The position numbers and the translations under genes were made by a program. A DNA stretch of 64,000 nt from JADKAV01 sp963769435. GTDB lineage: Bacteria; Actinomycetota; Actinomycetes; S36-B12; UBA10799. Under the pieces are notes generated by a model, which searched no databases, was not told the origin of the DNA, and saw nothing but the letters and a program-made list of their open reading frames with translations. Shown piece after piece: positions 8,871-18,718 of this stretch (its first letter is position 1; every line of letters begins with the position of its first letter). Location: assembly GCA_963769435.1 (NCBI GenBank), contig CAVYLN010000001.1, positions 434,001-498,000 on the forward strand, read 5' to 3'.

Positions 8871-9443
8871 TCAACCACCGAGTCGATTGGCCAGCGCAGC
8901 TCGGATGTTGCTCTGGTGTCGAAGAACGACCAACCCGGCCATCGCACACGCGAAGACGATCTCGCTTCGTTCGGAATGCCAGACCAGCGAGGCGGGGATC
9001 AGCGTGAGCCCGGCGGAGACGCTGGCGATTCCCATCCGTCCGCTCAGTTTGAAGACGATGCCGAAGACAACCAGGACCGGGATCAACCACAAGGGCTCGA
9101 CCGCGAGAATGGCTCCTCCGGAAGTGGCGACCCCCTTGCCGCCGCGCCCCTTAAGGAAGGGACTCGTGACATGCCCCAGAACGGCGGCGAAACCGGCGAC
9201 CTCCGCAGCCGCGAGATCACCGCTCCAGTATCCGAACGCGAGCGCCGGCAGGAACCCCTTGAGGATGTCCAGGGCACCCACGGCTATTCCGGTCTTACGG
9301 CCGAGCGCCCGCCCTATGTTGGTGGCCCCCGGGTTACCGGACCCGACTGCGCGATAGTCGACCCCCCGGATGCGGGCGATGATCGCCGCCGGATTGATCG
9401 AGCCGACCGCGTAGCCGACGAGAGCAGCCAGCAGCAGCGTCAT
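8871..9443 (-). CDS. plsY: Acyl-phosphate:glycerol-3-phosphate acyltransferase PlsY
   Basis: Integral membrane enzyme (190 residues) making lysophosphatidic acid from acyl-phosphate and glycerol-3-phosphate, the first step of phospholipid synthesis. Family motifs are all present: SINPAAIIAR near residue 15, GSGNPGATNIGRALG near 34-48, KGFLPALAFGY, and GHVTSPFLKGRGGKGVATSGG near 90-110. The ATG overlaps the degV stop by four bases, so it is the last gene of a leuS-degV-plsY transcript. Length is standard. Confidence 0.95.
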   Translation of the reverse strand: MTLLLAALVGYAVGSINPAAIIARIRGVDYRAVGSGNPGATNIGRALGRKTGIAVGALDILKGFLPALAFGYWSGDLAAAEVAGFAAVLGHVTSPFLKGRGGKGVATSGGAILAVEPLWLIPVLVVFGIVFKLSGRMGIASVSAGLTLIPASLVWHSERSEIVFACAMAGLVVLRHQSNIRAALANRLGG

Positions 9444-10285
9444 GGCGGATCCGACGGCACGACCGCGATGGCGACGAGTCCGGGCCCGACGTGGACGCCC
9501 ATAACGGCGCCCACCTCGCAGATGAGGACCTCACAATGCAACTGGTCGGAAAGGCGTTCGGCCATGCCCTGCGCCCGCTCCGCTGCGTCCAAGTGCTGCA
9601 CGGCGACCTTGACGGGACGTTCACCCGCCGCCTGTACCGCAAGGTCGGCGAGTCGCCCCAAAGCACGATTGGCAGTGCGCGCCTTCTCAAGGGGCGCAAC
9701 CTCCCCGTCGAGCACATGCAACAGGGGCTTCACACGCAGAGCGCTACCGAGCATGGCCGAGGCCTTGCCGATACGACCGCCCCTGCGCAGGAACTCCAGA
9801 GTGTCGACGTAGAAGAGGACCTGACCGGCATCAGCGGTCCGGCGCGCGACGCGAGCGACCTCAGCGATGTCTTCACCGGCAGAAGCCGCAGAAGCAGCAG
9901 CCAGGGCGGCGAAGCCCAGCCCCATCGCGATCGTCCTGCTGTCCATCACCTCAACAGGAATCGGGGAATCCCGCGCAGCCAGGCGAGCAGCATCATAGGT
10001 TCCGCTCAGGGAGGCGGAGAGATGCACACTCAGGATGGCCTTCGCGCCCGCGTCAGCCGCCTGCGTGTAGACCTCCAGGAACTGTGATGCCGTGGGACGA
10101 GAGGTCGTGACCGACTTCCCACCTGACAAGGCGGCAGCGACTTCGTCGGACGTGATGTCCACTCCGTCGAGGAACGTCCGTCCATCGACGATCACGTGGA
10201 TCGGGACGACGCGAACACCAGAACTGGCCACGAGTTCATCGGTCAGGCAGGCGGTGCTGTCGGTGACCACTGCGATAGACGGCAT
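9440..10285 (-). CDS. DegV family fatty-acid-binding protein
   Basis: A 281-residue DegV protein: VTDSTACLTDEL at the N-terminus, TSRPTASQF, SVHLSASLSGTY near residue 90, and FYVDTLEFLRRGGRIGK in the second domain. DegV proteins bind a single fatty acid and, in some bacteria, deliver it to a fatty-acid kinase (FakB role); no FakA gene is visible here. Start set at ATG 10285, with AAGGA 8 bases upstream, rather than the GTG six codons earlier that overlaps that site. Its pairing with plsY, which uses acyl-phosphate, fits a lipid role (inference). Confidence 0.9.
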   Translation of the reverse strand: MPSIAVVTDSTACLTDELVASSGVRVVPIHVIVDGRTFLDGVDITSDEVAAALSGGKSVTTSRPTASQFLEVYTQAADAGAKAILSVHLSASLSGTYDAARLAARDSPIPVEVMDSRTIAMGLGFAALAAASAASAGEDIAEVARVARRTADAGQVLFYVDTLEFLRRGGRIGKASAMLGSALRVKPLLHVLDGEVAPLEKARTANRALGRLADLAVQAAGERPVKVAVQHLDAAERAQGMAERLSDQLHCEVLICEVGAVMGVHVGPGLVAIAVVPSDPP

Positions 10286-10324
10286 GCCACCATCCTTACC
10301 CACGAACGTTCGCCGTGTCCTCGA

Positions 10325-12785
10325 TCAGGCAGGGACGATATTCACGAGTTTCGGCGGCCTCACGATGACCCTCCTGGGCGGTGTCCCGTCCAGCAATGCC
10401 GCGACTGCCGGATCGGCGAGAGCCAGACTCTGGAGTTCCTCCTCACCGATGTCGGGGGCAACCTCCAGACGGGCCTTCACCTTCCCCGCGATCTGGACCA
10501 CGCAGGTCACACTGAGCGCCTTCACCAGTTCGGGGTCCACCTCGGGCCAGCCCGCCAAGGCGACGCAGGGTTCATGCCCGAGCCTGGCCCACATGTCCTC
10601 AGCCGTATAGGGAGCGACCAGCGACAGCAGTACGGCGACCGCCTCAGCAGCCTCTCGCACGGCTGGATCCTCGGGTCCAGGACCCGAGTCGATGGCCTTG
10701 CGGGTCGCATTGACGATCTCCATGATCTTTGCGACGGCGACGTTGAACCTGAACGAGGCCACGGCGGTGTCCGCGTCGGCGATCAGACGGTGCACGGTTC
10801 TGCGCAAACCCTTGTCACCCGTGGCGGGATCCACTCCCGGTCGGCTCGTCACATCACCACTGAGGCGCCATGCCCGCGTGAGGAAGCGGACACTGGCAGC
10901 AGGCGAGACATCCGACCAGTCGATGTCATCCTCCGGCGGCCCGGCGAACACCATGGTGAGCCGAACCGCATCCACCCCGTGCTCGGCGAGTTCGTCGGAG
11001 AGGCGCACCAGATTCCCGCGGGACTTGCTCATGGCCGAACCGTCCATGACGACCATGCCCTGGTTCAGCAGGCTGCTGAACGGTTCGATGAAGTCGACCA
11101 TGCCCATGTCGTGCAGGACCTTGGTGAAGAACCTCGCGTACAGCAGGTGCAGGATCGCGTGCGTGACACCACCCACGTATTGGTCCACGGGCAGCCAGTC
11201 ACGCGCCAACTGTGGATCGAACGCCGCGTCGGAGCGGTGCGGATCCAGGTAGCGCAGGAAGTACCACGAGGAGTCCACGAACGTGTCCATCGTGTCCGAG
11301 TCCCGAACGGCCGCGCCGCCGCACCGGGGGCACTTGACGTTCAACCACTCCGTAGCCGCACCCAGCGGCGAGGTGCCCTTCGGCTGCAGGTCGAGGCCGG
11401 CGGGATCCGGCAGCTCGACCGGCAACTCCTGCTCGGGGACCGGCACCTCACCACATGTAGGGCAATGGACGATCGGAATGGGCGTGCCCCAGTAGCGCTG
11501 CCGTGAGATCAGCCAGTCACGCAGGCGGTAGTTCACGGCGTGGCGGCCTCGCCCTGCTGCCTCCAGCTCCGCGATGACCCGTTCGACCGCAGCTTCGGTG
11601 CTGAGGCCGTCCAACGGTCCGGAGTTGACGTGGGGGCCATCGTCGGCCGTGGCCACCCATGTCTGTGCCGGATCGTCCTCGGAGTCCACCACCACCCGCA
11701 CCGGCAGCCCGAAACGCTCTCGCGAAGTCCAGGTCCCGCTGGTCGTGCGCCGGAACAGCCATGATCGCGCCGGTCCCGTAGTCGGCCAGCACGTAGTCGG
11801 AGGCATAGATCGGCAGGCGTTCACCGTTGACCGGGTTGACCGCGTAGCGCTGCAGGAAGACCCCGGTCTTCTGCCGCTCGGCCGACATCCGGTCGATCTC
11901 GGAGACAGTCGAAACCTCCGCCAGGTACTCGGTGAACTCCTGCTCCACCCCCGACCCGGAAGCCAACTCCGCGGCGAGTTCCGAATCCACCGCCACGACG
12001 AAGAACGTCGCTCCGTAGAGCGTGTCGGGCCGCGTCGTGTACACCGTGACCGGCTCGTCGCGCCCCTCGATCTCGAACTCGACCTCCGCGCCCACGGACC
12101 GGCCGATCCAGTTGCGCTGCATGGTCAGCACCTTGTCCGGCCAGGCTCCCTCCAGCGGGCGCATGTCGTCCAGCAGCCTCTCCGCGTAGTCGGTGATCCG
12201 CAGGTACCACTGCGTCAACTTCTTCTTGATGACGACGGTGTCGCACCGTTCACAGCGACCGTTGACGACCTGCTCGTTGGCCAGGACCGTCTGATCGTTC
12301 GGACACCAGTTGACCGAACTCGCCTTCCGATACGCCAGGCCTCGCTCGAACATCTTCAGGAACAACCACTGGTTCCAGTGGTAATACTGCGGGTCGCAGG
12401 TGTTCAGCGTCCGGTCCCAGTCGAAAGAGCAGGCATATCGGCGCATGGAGTCACGCTGCTGGGCGATGTTCTCGTATGTCCACGTCTTCGGGTTCACACC
12501 CCGCCGGATTGCGGCGTTCTCCGCAGGCAGCCCGAACGCGTCCCAGCCGATGGGGTGCATGACGTTGTAGCCCTTCTGCACCCAGTACCGGGCGATCACA
12601 TCACCGAGGGCGTATGCCTCCGCGTGGCCCATGTGCAGATCACCGCTGGGGTAGGGGAACATGTCGAGCACGTACTTGCGGGGCCTGGGGTCGTCGCTCC
12701 GCCCGGACCGGAAGGGCGCGAGGTCGTCCCAGACGGGCAGCCACCGATCCTGAATGGCGTCGACGTCGTATTCGACCTCGTCCAC
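10325..12785 (-). CDS. leuS: Leucyl-tRNA synthetase, interrupted by one frameshift
   Basis: Class Ia synthetase charging tRNA-Leu. Segment one (12785 to about 11715) carries DMFPYPSGDLHMGHAEA with HMGH at residues 51-54, zinc-finger cysteines and the start of the CP1 editing domain. Segment two (from about 11715 down) carries the rest of editing, a second Cys cluster, the AMSKSRGN signature near residue 583 and the anticodon-binding domain. The frames switch at the A-run 11712-11714: expected ...DFARAFGLPV, but one extra base shifts the frame. Removing it gives 819 residues, a normal length. RBS GAGAGGA precedes the GTG. An essential gene, so a sequence error is likelier than true loss. Confidence 0.9.
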
Positions 12786-12830
12786 TGTTGTTCCTCTCAG
12801 CCCACGACCGCTCCTATCGGCGGTTCCCTC

Positions 12831-13634
12831 TCAGGGTAGCGACGCCGTACGCGCGGCTTCGGCGACCATCCCGCCGATCATCTCGTGGGTCCGCCATCCC
12901 CAGTGCATGCCGTCGGGGTTGACCCATCCCTCATCCAAGCCACGCTGCGCGACATCGCTGATGTCCACGAGAGTCACGGCGTTCTGATCGGCCCACACGC
13001 GGGCGGCCTCGACCGACGACCGGTAGAAGCGCAGTGTGGGATACAGGCGGGCCCGGTGTGGACTTGGGGTGAGTGCCACAATCGGAAGTTCGGGGTACCA
13101 GGTGCGGACAGCCTGGACGATACGCGTCAGGTAGTGGTCCGTCGCACGCTGCGGCAACTGCCGCAGCGGCCCCCCAGTGGCGGCTATGACCGCCGGGGAC
13201 AGACCCAGATACGCCGAACGCACCCGTCGCCGCACCCAGCCCGGACGGATGTAGGAGATCCCTTGACGCAGGTACGTCGGGATCGCCGCTGGTAGAGCAT
13301 CCATGCCTCCTACCGCCAGCACGAGCACGTCTGCTCGTGGCAGGTACTCCCCCCAGATCCGTGGATCGCGAGTCATGGCCCACCAGGCGTCTCTGGCGGT
13401 CCACCCAACACCCGCGGCAACGTCGGCCGTGGCGTCCGCGCCCAGACCTCTGGCCGCGACGTTGGGCCACAGCCGTGGGTCTGCGGGCGGGTGCGCGCGA
13501 TCGGGCCCGTGGAACGTCAGAGAATCACCCAGCACAACCAGGTGTGTTGAGGGACCGTGACCCGCCGGATCGGGTCGGGGGCGGCCCGATTTCGCAGGGA
13601 TGCTCGCACCACCCGATGTCCCCTCCGGCAACAT
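12831..13634 (-). CDS. SGNH/GDSL-type hydrolase, probably acyl or carbohydrate esterase
   Basis: A 267-residue serine hydrolase fold. LVVLGDSLTFHG places the block I nucleophile Ser at residue 38; AVGGMDAL resembles block III, and DGMHWGWRTHEMI holds the Asp-x-x-His pair of block V. No signal peptide is obvious. The start at ATG 13634 is chosen because TACCCT stands seven bases before it; a longer frame (to 13724) would overlap the upstream GGDEF-EAL gene and adds only low-complexity residues. Substrate unknown; the leuS promoter lies in its last codons. Confidence 0.75.
   Translation of the reverse strand: MLPEGTSGGASIPAKSGRPRPDPAGHGPSTHLVVLGDSLTFHGPDRAHPPADPRLWPNVAARGLGADATADVAAGVGWTARDAWWAMTRDPRIWGEYLPRADVLVLAVGGMDALPAAIPTYLRQGISYIRPGWVRRRVRSAYLGLSPAVIAATGGPLRQLPQRATDHYLTRIVQAVRTWYPELPIVALTPSPHRARLYPTLRFYRSSVEAARVWADQNAVTLVDISDVAQRGLDEGWVNPDGMHWGWRTHEMIGGMVAEAARTASLP
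12833..12838 (-). promoter_or_regulatory. Predicted -10 box of leuS
   Basis: TACCCT on the minus strand within the last codons of the GDSL gene, placing the transcript start about 40 bases before the leuS GTG. Here a real leader with a Shine-Dalgarno site follows, unlike the leaderless genes. Confidence 0.45.
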
Positions 13635-13641
13635 GGCCCCC

Positions 13642-13647
13642 AGGGTA
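13642..13647 (-). promoter_or_regulatory. Predicted -10 box, leaderless GDSL hydrolase mRNA
   Basis: TACCCT followed by seven bases and ATG, with no Shine-Dalgarno sequence; transcription would start at or next to the A of the start codon. Confidence 0.55.
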
Positions 13648-13683
13648 GTCGCCGGCGTGGACAACTCTGCGGCCGCGCGACCG

Positions 13684-15847
13684 TCAGGTGCCCGAGGCTT
13701 CGCGGGCCCGCCGCGACTCAGCAATGCCGCGCTCTAGGACCTCGGGCAAGGGGGCGGGGCGGCCTACGAGGTAACCCTGGACCAGATCCGCACCCATCCG
13801 CACGAGCGCCCCCCGAGTCCGTTCGTCCTCGACACCTTCGGCCACCACGCGGGCGCCCAAGGAGTGGGCGATGGCGATGCTCGCGGCGACGAACGTCTGT
13901 GCGCGGCTGTTGTCGTCCGTGGCCTTGATCACGAGGGACCGGTCGATCTTGACGATCTCGGGCTGCAGTCTCTCCAGCATCGCGAAGTTGGCGAACCCGG
14001 AACCAAAATCATCGATGGCGATCAACGCTCCCGCACGCTGCAGCTCCACAAGTGCCACCTCCGCGGTTGACCCCTCGCGCAGCGCGACCCCCTCGGTGAT
14101 CTCGATCACGATCCGCAGGCGTGGTTCGGCCACGATCAGTGATCGCACGGCCTCGACCACCTCCGCAGCGGCGAGCTCCGGGGCCGAGAGGTTGATAGTC
14201 CAATGCCATGGCCGCACGGTCGCCGGAGTCTCGGGCAGGATCCTGCGCAGGAACTGGGCGGCGTACAACCCGATTTCCCGGATCTGACCTGTGGAGGCAG
14301 CGAACGGCAGGAAGTCGTTGGCCGCGAGGATCTCTCCGCCCCGATCCCAGCGGACCAGAGCCTCACAGCCCCAGGTGGCGCCCGTGAGGCCATCCTGGAT
14401 CGGCTGGAACCACACAGTCAGTTCGCCGTGTGCAATCGCCTGCGCCAACTCGTGCCGGCGGTGAGCGTTCGCCTGCGCCCACGTCTCCATCTGCGGCTCG
14501 AAGATGGTGACACAACTGCGCCCCTGCGACTTGCCGACGTACATCGCCTCGTCCGCCCGCTGCAGGAGGGACTCGGCACGATCCGCATCCCGCGGGGCCG
14601 CGGCGACACCGAAGGTGGCCGACAGCATCGTCACCACCCCGTTGTGCGTGATCGGCTCCTCGATGACCGCCTTCAGCTCTTGTGCGATCTCGTAGCCACG
14701 CCGGACATCCGAGTCCGGGACCACCACGCCGAACTCGTCGCCTCCCAGCCGGCCGATCACCGCTCCCTGCCTGAGCCGTTCAGCGAGCCTGCGAGAGATC
14801 TCCGACAGGATCGCGTCACCCTGGCTGTGACCCAGCCGATCGTTGACCATCTTGAAGCCGTCGAGGTCGAGCCAGAGCGCGACCACGGGCCGCTGTCCGG
14901 TCAGCGTCATCTCGTGCTGCAGGATCGCCAGCAGTTCCTGCCGGCTCGCCAGACCCGTCAGGGGGTCGGTGCGGACCAGTCGCTCCAGGGCCCGGTCCAG
15001 TCGTGCCAACTGCCAGATCAACGCGCAGAGCAACAGCGTCGACGCCATGAAGACCATGAACAACTGCAGGTACCAGCCGTATTGATCGCGTTGCGTGGTG
15101 GTGGTGCTGATCAACGCATCTGCCAGGAGCATCAGCGACACCACGAACAGCCACCGCGCCAGAAAGGACCCCCGGCGCAAGTTCACGGTCGCGACCACCG
15201 CCACCCCGGTAGTGACCGCGATCTGGACGGCATTGACGACTCTCAGTGCGGTGGTCGGTCCGGCCGCGTCCCCGAGGTCGGGCAGAAGGTCCGGATATGC
15301 AGCAAGCAGTCCGAGCCCGAGGCCCACCAACAGACTCAGCGACGCCGCCGCCGGAATGGACCAGCCACCGTCACGTGACCTCCCTCGCCGCCGATCCCAC
15401 ATGAACTGGGATATCGCCCACAGCAGTGAGACGCCGAACGCGAGTCTCGCGAAGGCGAAGGTCCACTCTGCCGTCTGATCACCTCCGAAGAACCTTCGGC
15501 CGGGCAGCAGCGACATCGCGGGTGGCCAGCGCCCGGAGCACCAGTAGCGTCGCGACGAGCAGGTACCCCGAGGCCAGGACGATGTACCCCCGAGCGTGGT
15601 GCGCAGACACGTGGTTGTACAGCAAGTAGGACGTGAGGGCACAGATCAGCGCCAGTGCCGTCGGCTGGGTGAAGGCGAGGCTGGGCAGGTCCGGCAGCGG
15701 ACGGTCGCCCCACGCGAACGCAGATGCGGTGAACGCGGTCAGCACCGCGACGACGAACCCGACCCCCGCGTAGTCGAGAGGACGCCAGACCCGGGAGCTG
15801 TCCAGGGAGAGATCCTGGAGGTAGTCGGGGGTTCCGAGCCTGGGCAC
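13684..15847 (-). CDS. Membrane GGDEF-EAL cyclic-di-GMP protein, interrupted by one frameshift
   Basis: Bifunctional-type c-di-GMP enzyme. The N-terminal membrane sensor (six to seven helices, resembling MASE4) begins at GTG 15847 and changes frame at 15503-15521: the first frame ends ...ALATRDVAA, the second continues SLLPGRRFFGGDQTAEWT, which together rebuild one domain. Joined length is about 720 residues. GGDEF: GRLGGDEFGVVV, with no RxxD inhibitory site in front. EAL: CEALVRW, IEITE, AIDDFGSGF, VKIDRSLV, AEGVE and QGYLVGR are all intact, so phosphodiesterase activity is plausible. Alternatively the second frame starts at its own ATG, losing most of the sensor. Accessory gene between leuS and the tRNA. 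Confidence 0.82.
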
Positions 15848-15957
15848 GCGAACAGGGTGTCAGCAGATCGAAGGTCTTCGCCGGACGAACGTCCGATCGC
15901 TCGCGTCGCGGGAAACCCGAGCCCGTTCGTGACCTGGACTCGGGACCTTCGCAAGAG

Positions 15958-16030
15958 TGGAGCTATGGGGACTCGAACCCCAGACCCCTTGCCTGCCAGG
16001 CAAGTGCTCTACCAGCTGAGCTATAGCCCC
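15958..16030 (-). tRNA. tRNA-Ala (anticodon GGC)
   Basis: Cloverleaf on the minus strand: acceptor GGGGCTA with TAGCTCC, D arm GCTC/GAGC, anticodon stem CTTGC/GCAAG around CTGGCAG (anticodon GGC), T arm with GGTTCGAGTCC. Discriminator A; CCA is not encoded. Confidence 0.96.
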
Positions 16031-16151
16031 TCGACCGTTCAACTGTACCCGACCGGGCAGACCGGCCATCACCAGCGTGTCCTATCGGGAGGTGACATCG
16101 GGACCCGTTTCACGGCACGATAGGACAACTGCTTCCGAAGGGACCCGATTC

Positions 16152-16577
16152 ATGAAGATCTCGAGCATCTTGCAGGGCAAGGGCGACTTCGTCGCGACCG
16201 TCGACCCAGACGCCACGGTGACACAACTGCTGGATCTGCTGGCAGAACACCGGATCGGCGCGGTGGTCGTGAGCGACTCGCAGAGTCTTGTCGGCATCGT
16301 CTCCGAGCGCGACATCGCGAGGGCGGCGCACTCCAATGGCGCGGCCGCTCTGGAGCAACCCGTGCGGGCGATCATGACCACCTCGGTGCTGACGTGCGGG
16401 CCGGATGCCACCACTGCTGAACTCATGGGCGTGATGACGGACAAGCGTGTGCGGCACATCCCAGTGCTGGACGAGGGGCAACTCGTGGGCATCGTCAGCA
16501 TCGGTGACATCGTGAAGGCCCGTCTGGCGGAGTTGGAGACCGAGCGCGACGCGCTGCAGGCCTACATCACCAACTGA
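16152..16577 (+). CDS. CBS-domain pair protein
   Basis: A stand-alone Bateman module of 141 residues: first CBS repeat DATVTQLLDLLAEHRIGAVV...GIVSERDIAR, second repeat DATTAELMGVMTDKRVRHIPV...GIVSIGDIVKARL, with a short C-terminal helix. Such proteins bind adenine nucleotides and often act as energy sensors; the partner is unknown. ATG 16152 has GAAGGGA upstream; the longer frame from 16077 lacks support. It converges with the phosphatase gene, 5 bp between stops. Confidence 0.9.
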   Translation: MKISSILQGKGDFVATVDPDATVTQLLDLLAEHRIGAVVVSDSQSLVGIVSERDIARAAHSNGAAALEQPVRAIMTTSVLTCGPDATTAELMGVMTDKRVRHIPVLDEGQLVGIVSIGDIVKARLAELETERDALQAYITN

Positions 16578-16582
16578 GTCCC

Positions 16583-17230
16583 TCAGTCGTCGACTGCGGG
16601 CGGTTCCGGCAACGACCTGGCGTTGTACTCAAGGAGTTGCCAGGGGTGGTCCTCGTCGGAGGTCTCCAGGAATACACTCCAGGCCGCATTGCGCATCACC
16701 GCGAAGAAGCGGATCTGATCGAACGCGCGGTTCAACAGCGGCGCCAGGACAGCACGAGCAGCACCGCCGTGCGTGACGACGACTGCGGTCCTCCCCGCGG
16801 CGGTATCCCGCATCACATCGTCGATAGCGGCCATGACCCGCTCCCCGACCTGCTGGCGGCCCTCCCCATCGCCCCCTGGACGTACCGGCTCCCCCGCCAG
16901 CCACGCACGGTAGGTTTCGGGGTCCTCGACGAGCAACTCCTCCCGTCGCCTGCCCTCCCAAGTCCCGCCGTCGGTCTCCCGCAGTCGCACGTCCGTGGCC
17001 ACCGACAGACCGGTGCGATCAGCAAGCGCCTGTGCGGTGTTGCGGGCCCGGCCCAGGTCACTGCTGACGATCAACTGCGGGCGTAGGGCCATCAGCAGTC
17101 CCGCCGCTGATTCGGCCTGCCGTACCCCCACTTCGTCGAGCGGGACGTCGGTCTGGCCCTGGAACCTGTGCTCCAGGTTCCAGGCGGTCCTCCCATGACG
17201 CCACAGGACCAGACGGCGCTGGTCACTCAT
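16583..17230 (-). CDS. Histidine phosphatase family protein (GpgP/Gpm2-like)
   Basis: A 215-residue cofactor-independent phosphohydrolase of the phosphoglycerate-mutase superfamily. LVLWRHGRTAWN supplies the catalytic His (residue about 12), ETDGGTWEG the second acidic block and VVVTHGGAAR the second catalytic His. The M. tuberculosis gene in the same place after rsfS (Rv2419c) is glucosyl-3-phosphoglycerate phosphatase; orthology is suggested by order only. The start overlaps the rsfS stop by eight bases. Confidence 0.85.
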   Translation of the reverse strand: MSDQRRLVLWRHGRTAWNLEHRFQGQTDVPLDEVGVRQAESAAGLLMALRPQLIVSSDLGRARNTAQALADRTGLSVATDVRLRETDGGTWEGRRREELLVEDPETYRAWLAGEPVRPGGDGEGRQQVGERVMAAIDDVMRDTAAGRTAVVVTHGGAARAVLAPLLNRAFDQIRFFAVMRNAAWSVFLETSDEDHPWQLLEYNARSLPEPPAVDD

Positions 17231-17573
17231 CCGGCACCTCGATCACTGGACAGTCCTTCCAGAGCCGCTCCAAGTCGTAGAAGGCCCGCTCCTCGGCGTG
17301 CTGCACGTGGACCACGAAATCACCGAAATCCAGAAGCACCCATCGACCGGTGCCCTTCCCCTCACGCCGAACCGGCGGGCCCGCTATCCGGCGTTCCACC
17401 GCATCCACGATCGCGTCCACCTGCCGCTCGTTGTTCCCACTGCAGATCAGGAAGGCGTCGGTCAGGGCGAGATGATCGCTCACATCCAGCGCCACCAGGT
17501 CCGTGGCGAGTTTGTCGAGGGCGGCTCGAGCCGCCCAGACCACGCGCTCCCGCGTGCGTGGATCCACTGTCAC
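17223..17573 (-). CDS. rsfS: Ribosomal silencing factor RsfS (Iojap/YbeB)
   Basis: A 116-residue protein: DLVALDVSDHLALTDAFLI, then SGNNERQVDAIVDAVE and GRWVLLDFGDFVVHVQHAEE, the diagnostic Iojap blocks. It binds L14 on the large subunit and blocks subunit joining in starvation. GTG start overlaps the stop of the LCP-like gene (GTGA). Conserved nadD-LCP-rsfS-phosphatase order supports the call. Confidence 0.95.
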   Translation of the reverse strand: MTVDPRTRERVVWAARAALDKLATDLVALDVSDHLALTDAFLICSGNNERQVDAIVDAVERRIAGPPVRREGKGTGRWVLLDFGDFVVHVQHAEERAFYDLERLWKDCPVIEVPDE

Positions 17574-18718
17574 GATGCCTCCTGGTTCTCGATTCCAACC
17601 CCGAGCGCGCCCTCACCTGCGACGTCGACCTGCGCTTGCGCCAACACGAGCGGTTCGGTCACCGGCGGCACCCCCAAGGCCTGCTGCAAGCCAACAACTT
17701 GCTCGGCCGGGACGCCGGGATCGACGGTCACGGTGGTGGTCGATGTGATGGCACGACCACCCCAAGCGGACTGCCATGACCGGGCGAGCAGTTGCGCCCG
17801 CACGGTAGCCACTGTGTCGGCTCGCACTTCAACGGTCTTGACGCGCGCGACGGGGTCTGGAGGCAGCGGGAAGTCGCGGAAGACCGCGGCCAGCTGCCCG
17901 GATGTCGCCGGTGCGTCGAGGGCGTACGCGCGACGCACCGACTGCGGTGGCCGGACCTGAATCCCGTTGTCCTCATCGAGGATCACCTGCGTCTGTTCGT
18001 AGGCGCCGGCCACCCGCAGGTCCCGCGCATCGGACATCATCAGCGCGAGTTCCTCAGCGGGCATCGTCACCTTGGACAGGGCTCCCAATGAGACAACGAG
18101 CGTGCGAGCCTTCTCGGAATCGGTCGGGAATCTGCGCAACACCTGGTCCCAGACCGCCTGAAACCTGGTCAACCTCACTTGCTCATCACGCAGCGACGCG
18201 TCGAGTACGTAGTCCGCGGCTTGCGCGCCGGACAACGTCTGTACGCCAGGGGACAGAACCGCGGGACGCTCCTGGTCGGTCAGGTAGATGGTCTGGTCAG
18301 TGATGTCCAAACGGACGCCACCGACAGCGTCCACCAACCCCGCGAATGCGAGACGGTCGAGGACCCAGGCGTCGTCGACCTCGACCTGCACCTGGTTCTG
18401 GATGGTCTCCATGACGAAGGGAACGGGCTTGCGGCCCAACTCAGCGCCGCTGACCTCCTCCTGGCCGATCTGATCGATCCACCACTCCGGCGTCCACCAC
18501 AGTTGGTTCAGGCGCCGATCGTCCTCAATGCCCATGAGCACCGAACCGAGGGCGAGCAACGACGGATCCCGCACCTGAACCAGCATCGTCCGCGACGTCG
18601 TGGGATTGGGGGGCGGATCAGGTGGCGGTGGCGCTCCCTGCTGCCTGACCAGGATCGCCAACGTCGCGGCCACGACCACGACGAGTAGTACGACCGCCCC
18701 GACGGCTCGTTTGTGCAT
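17570..18718 (-). CDS. LytR-CpsA-Psr-like membrane-anchored protein, divergent
   Basis: A 382-residue protein with one N-terminal membrane helix (about residues 6-24), a Pro-rich linker and an extracellular domain. LGSVLMGIEDD, FAGLVDAVGGVRLDI and LSGAQAADYVL correspond to LCP landmarks (the last to LxGxxALxY), so it resembles the enzymes that attach polymers to peptidoglycan. The usual Arg-Ser-Asp-Thr catalytic block is not apparent, so activity is uncertain. Its place between nadD and rsfS is the same as for LytR-like genes in Streptomyces. The start overlaps the nadD stop (TGATG). Confidence 0.7.
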   Translation of the reverse strand: MHKRAVGAVVLLVVVVAATLAILVRQQGAPPPPDPPPNPTTSRTMLVQVRDPSLLALGSVLMGIEDDRRLNQLWWTPEWWIDQIGQEEVSGAELGRKPVPFVMETIQNQVQVEVDDAWVLDRLAFAGLVDAVGGVRLDITDQTIYLTDQERPAVLSPGVQTLSGAQAADYVLDASLRDEQVRLTRFQAVWDQVLRRFPTDSEKARTLVVSLGALSKVTMPAEELALMMSDARDLRVAGAYEQTQVILDEDNGIQVRPPQSVRRAYALDAPATSGQLAAVFRDFPLPPDPVARVKTVEVRADTVATVRAQLLARSWQSAWGGRAITSTTTVTVDPGVPAEQVVGLQQALGVPPVTEPLVLAQAQVDVAGEGALGVGIENQEAS

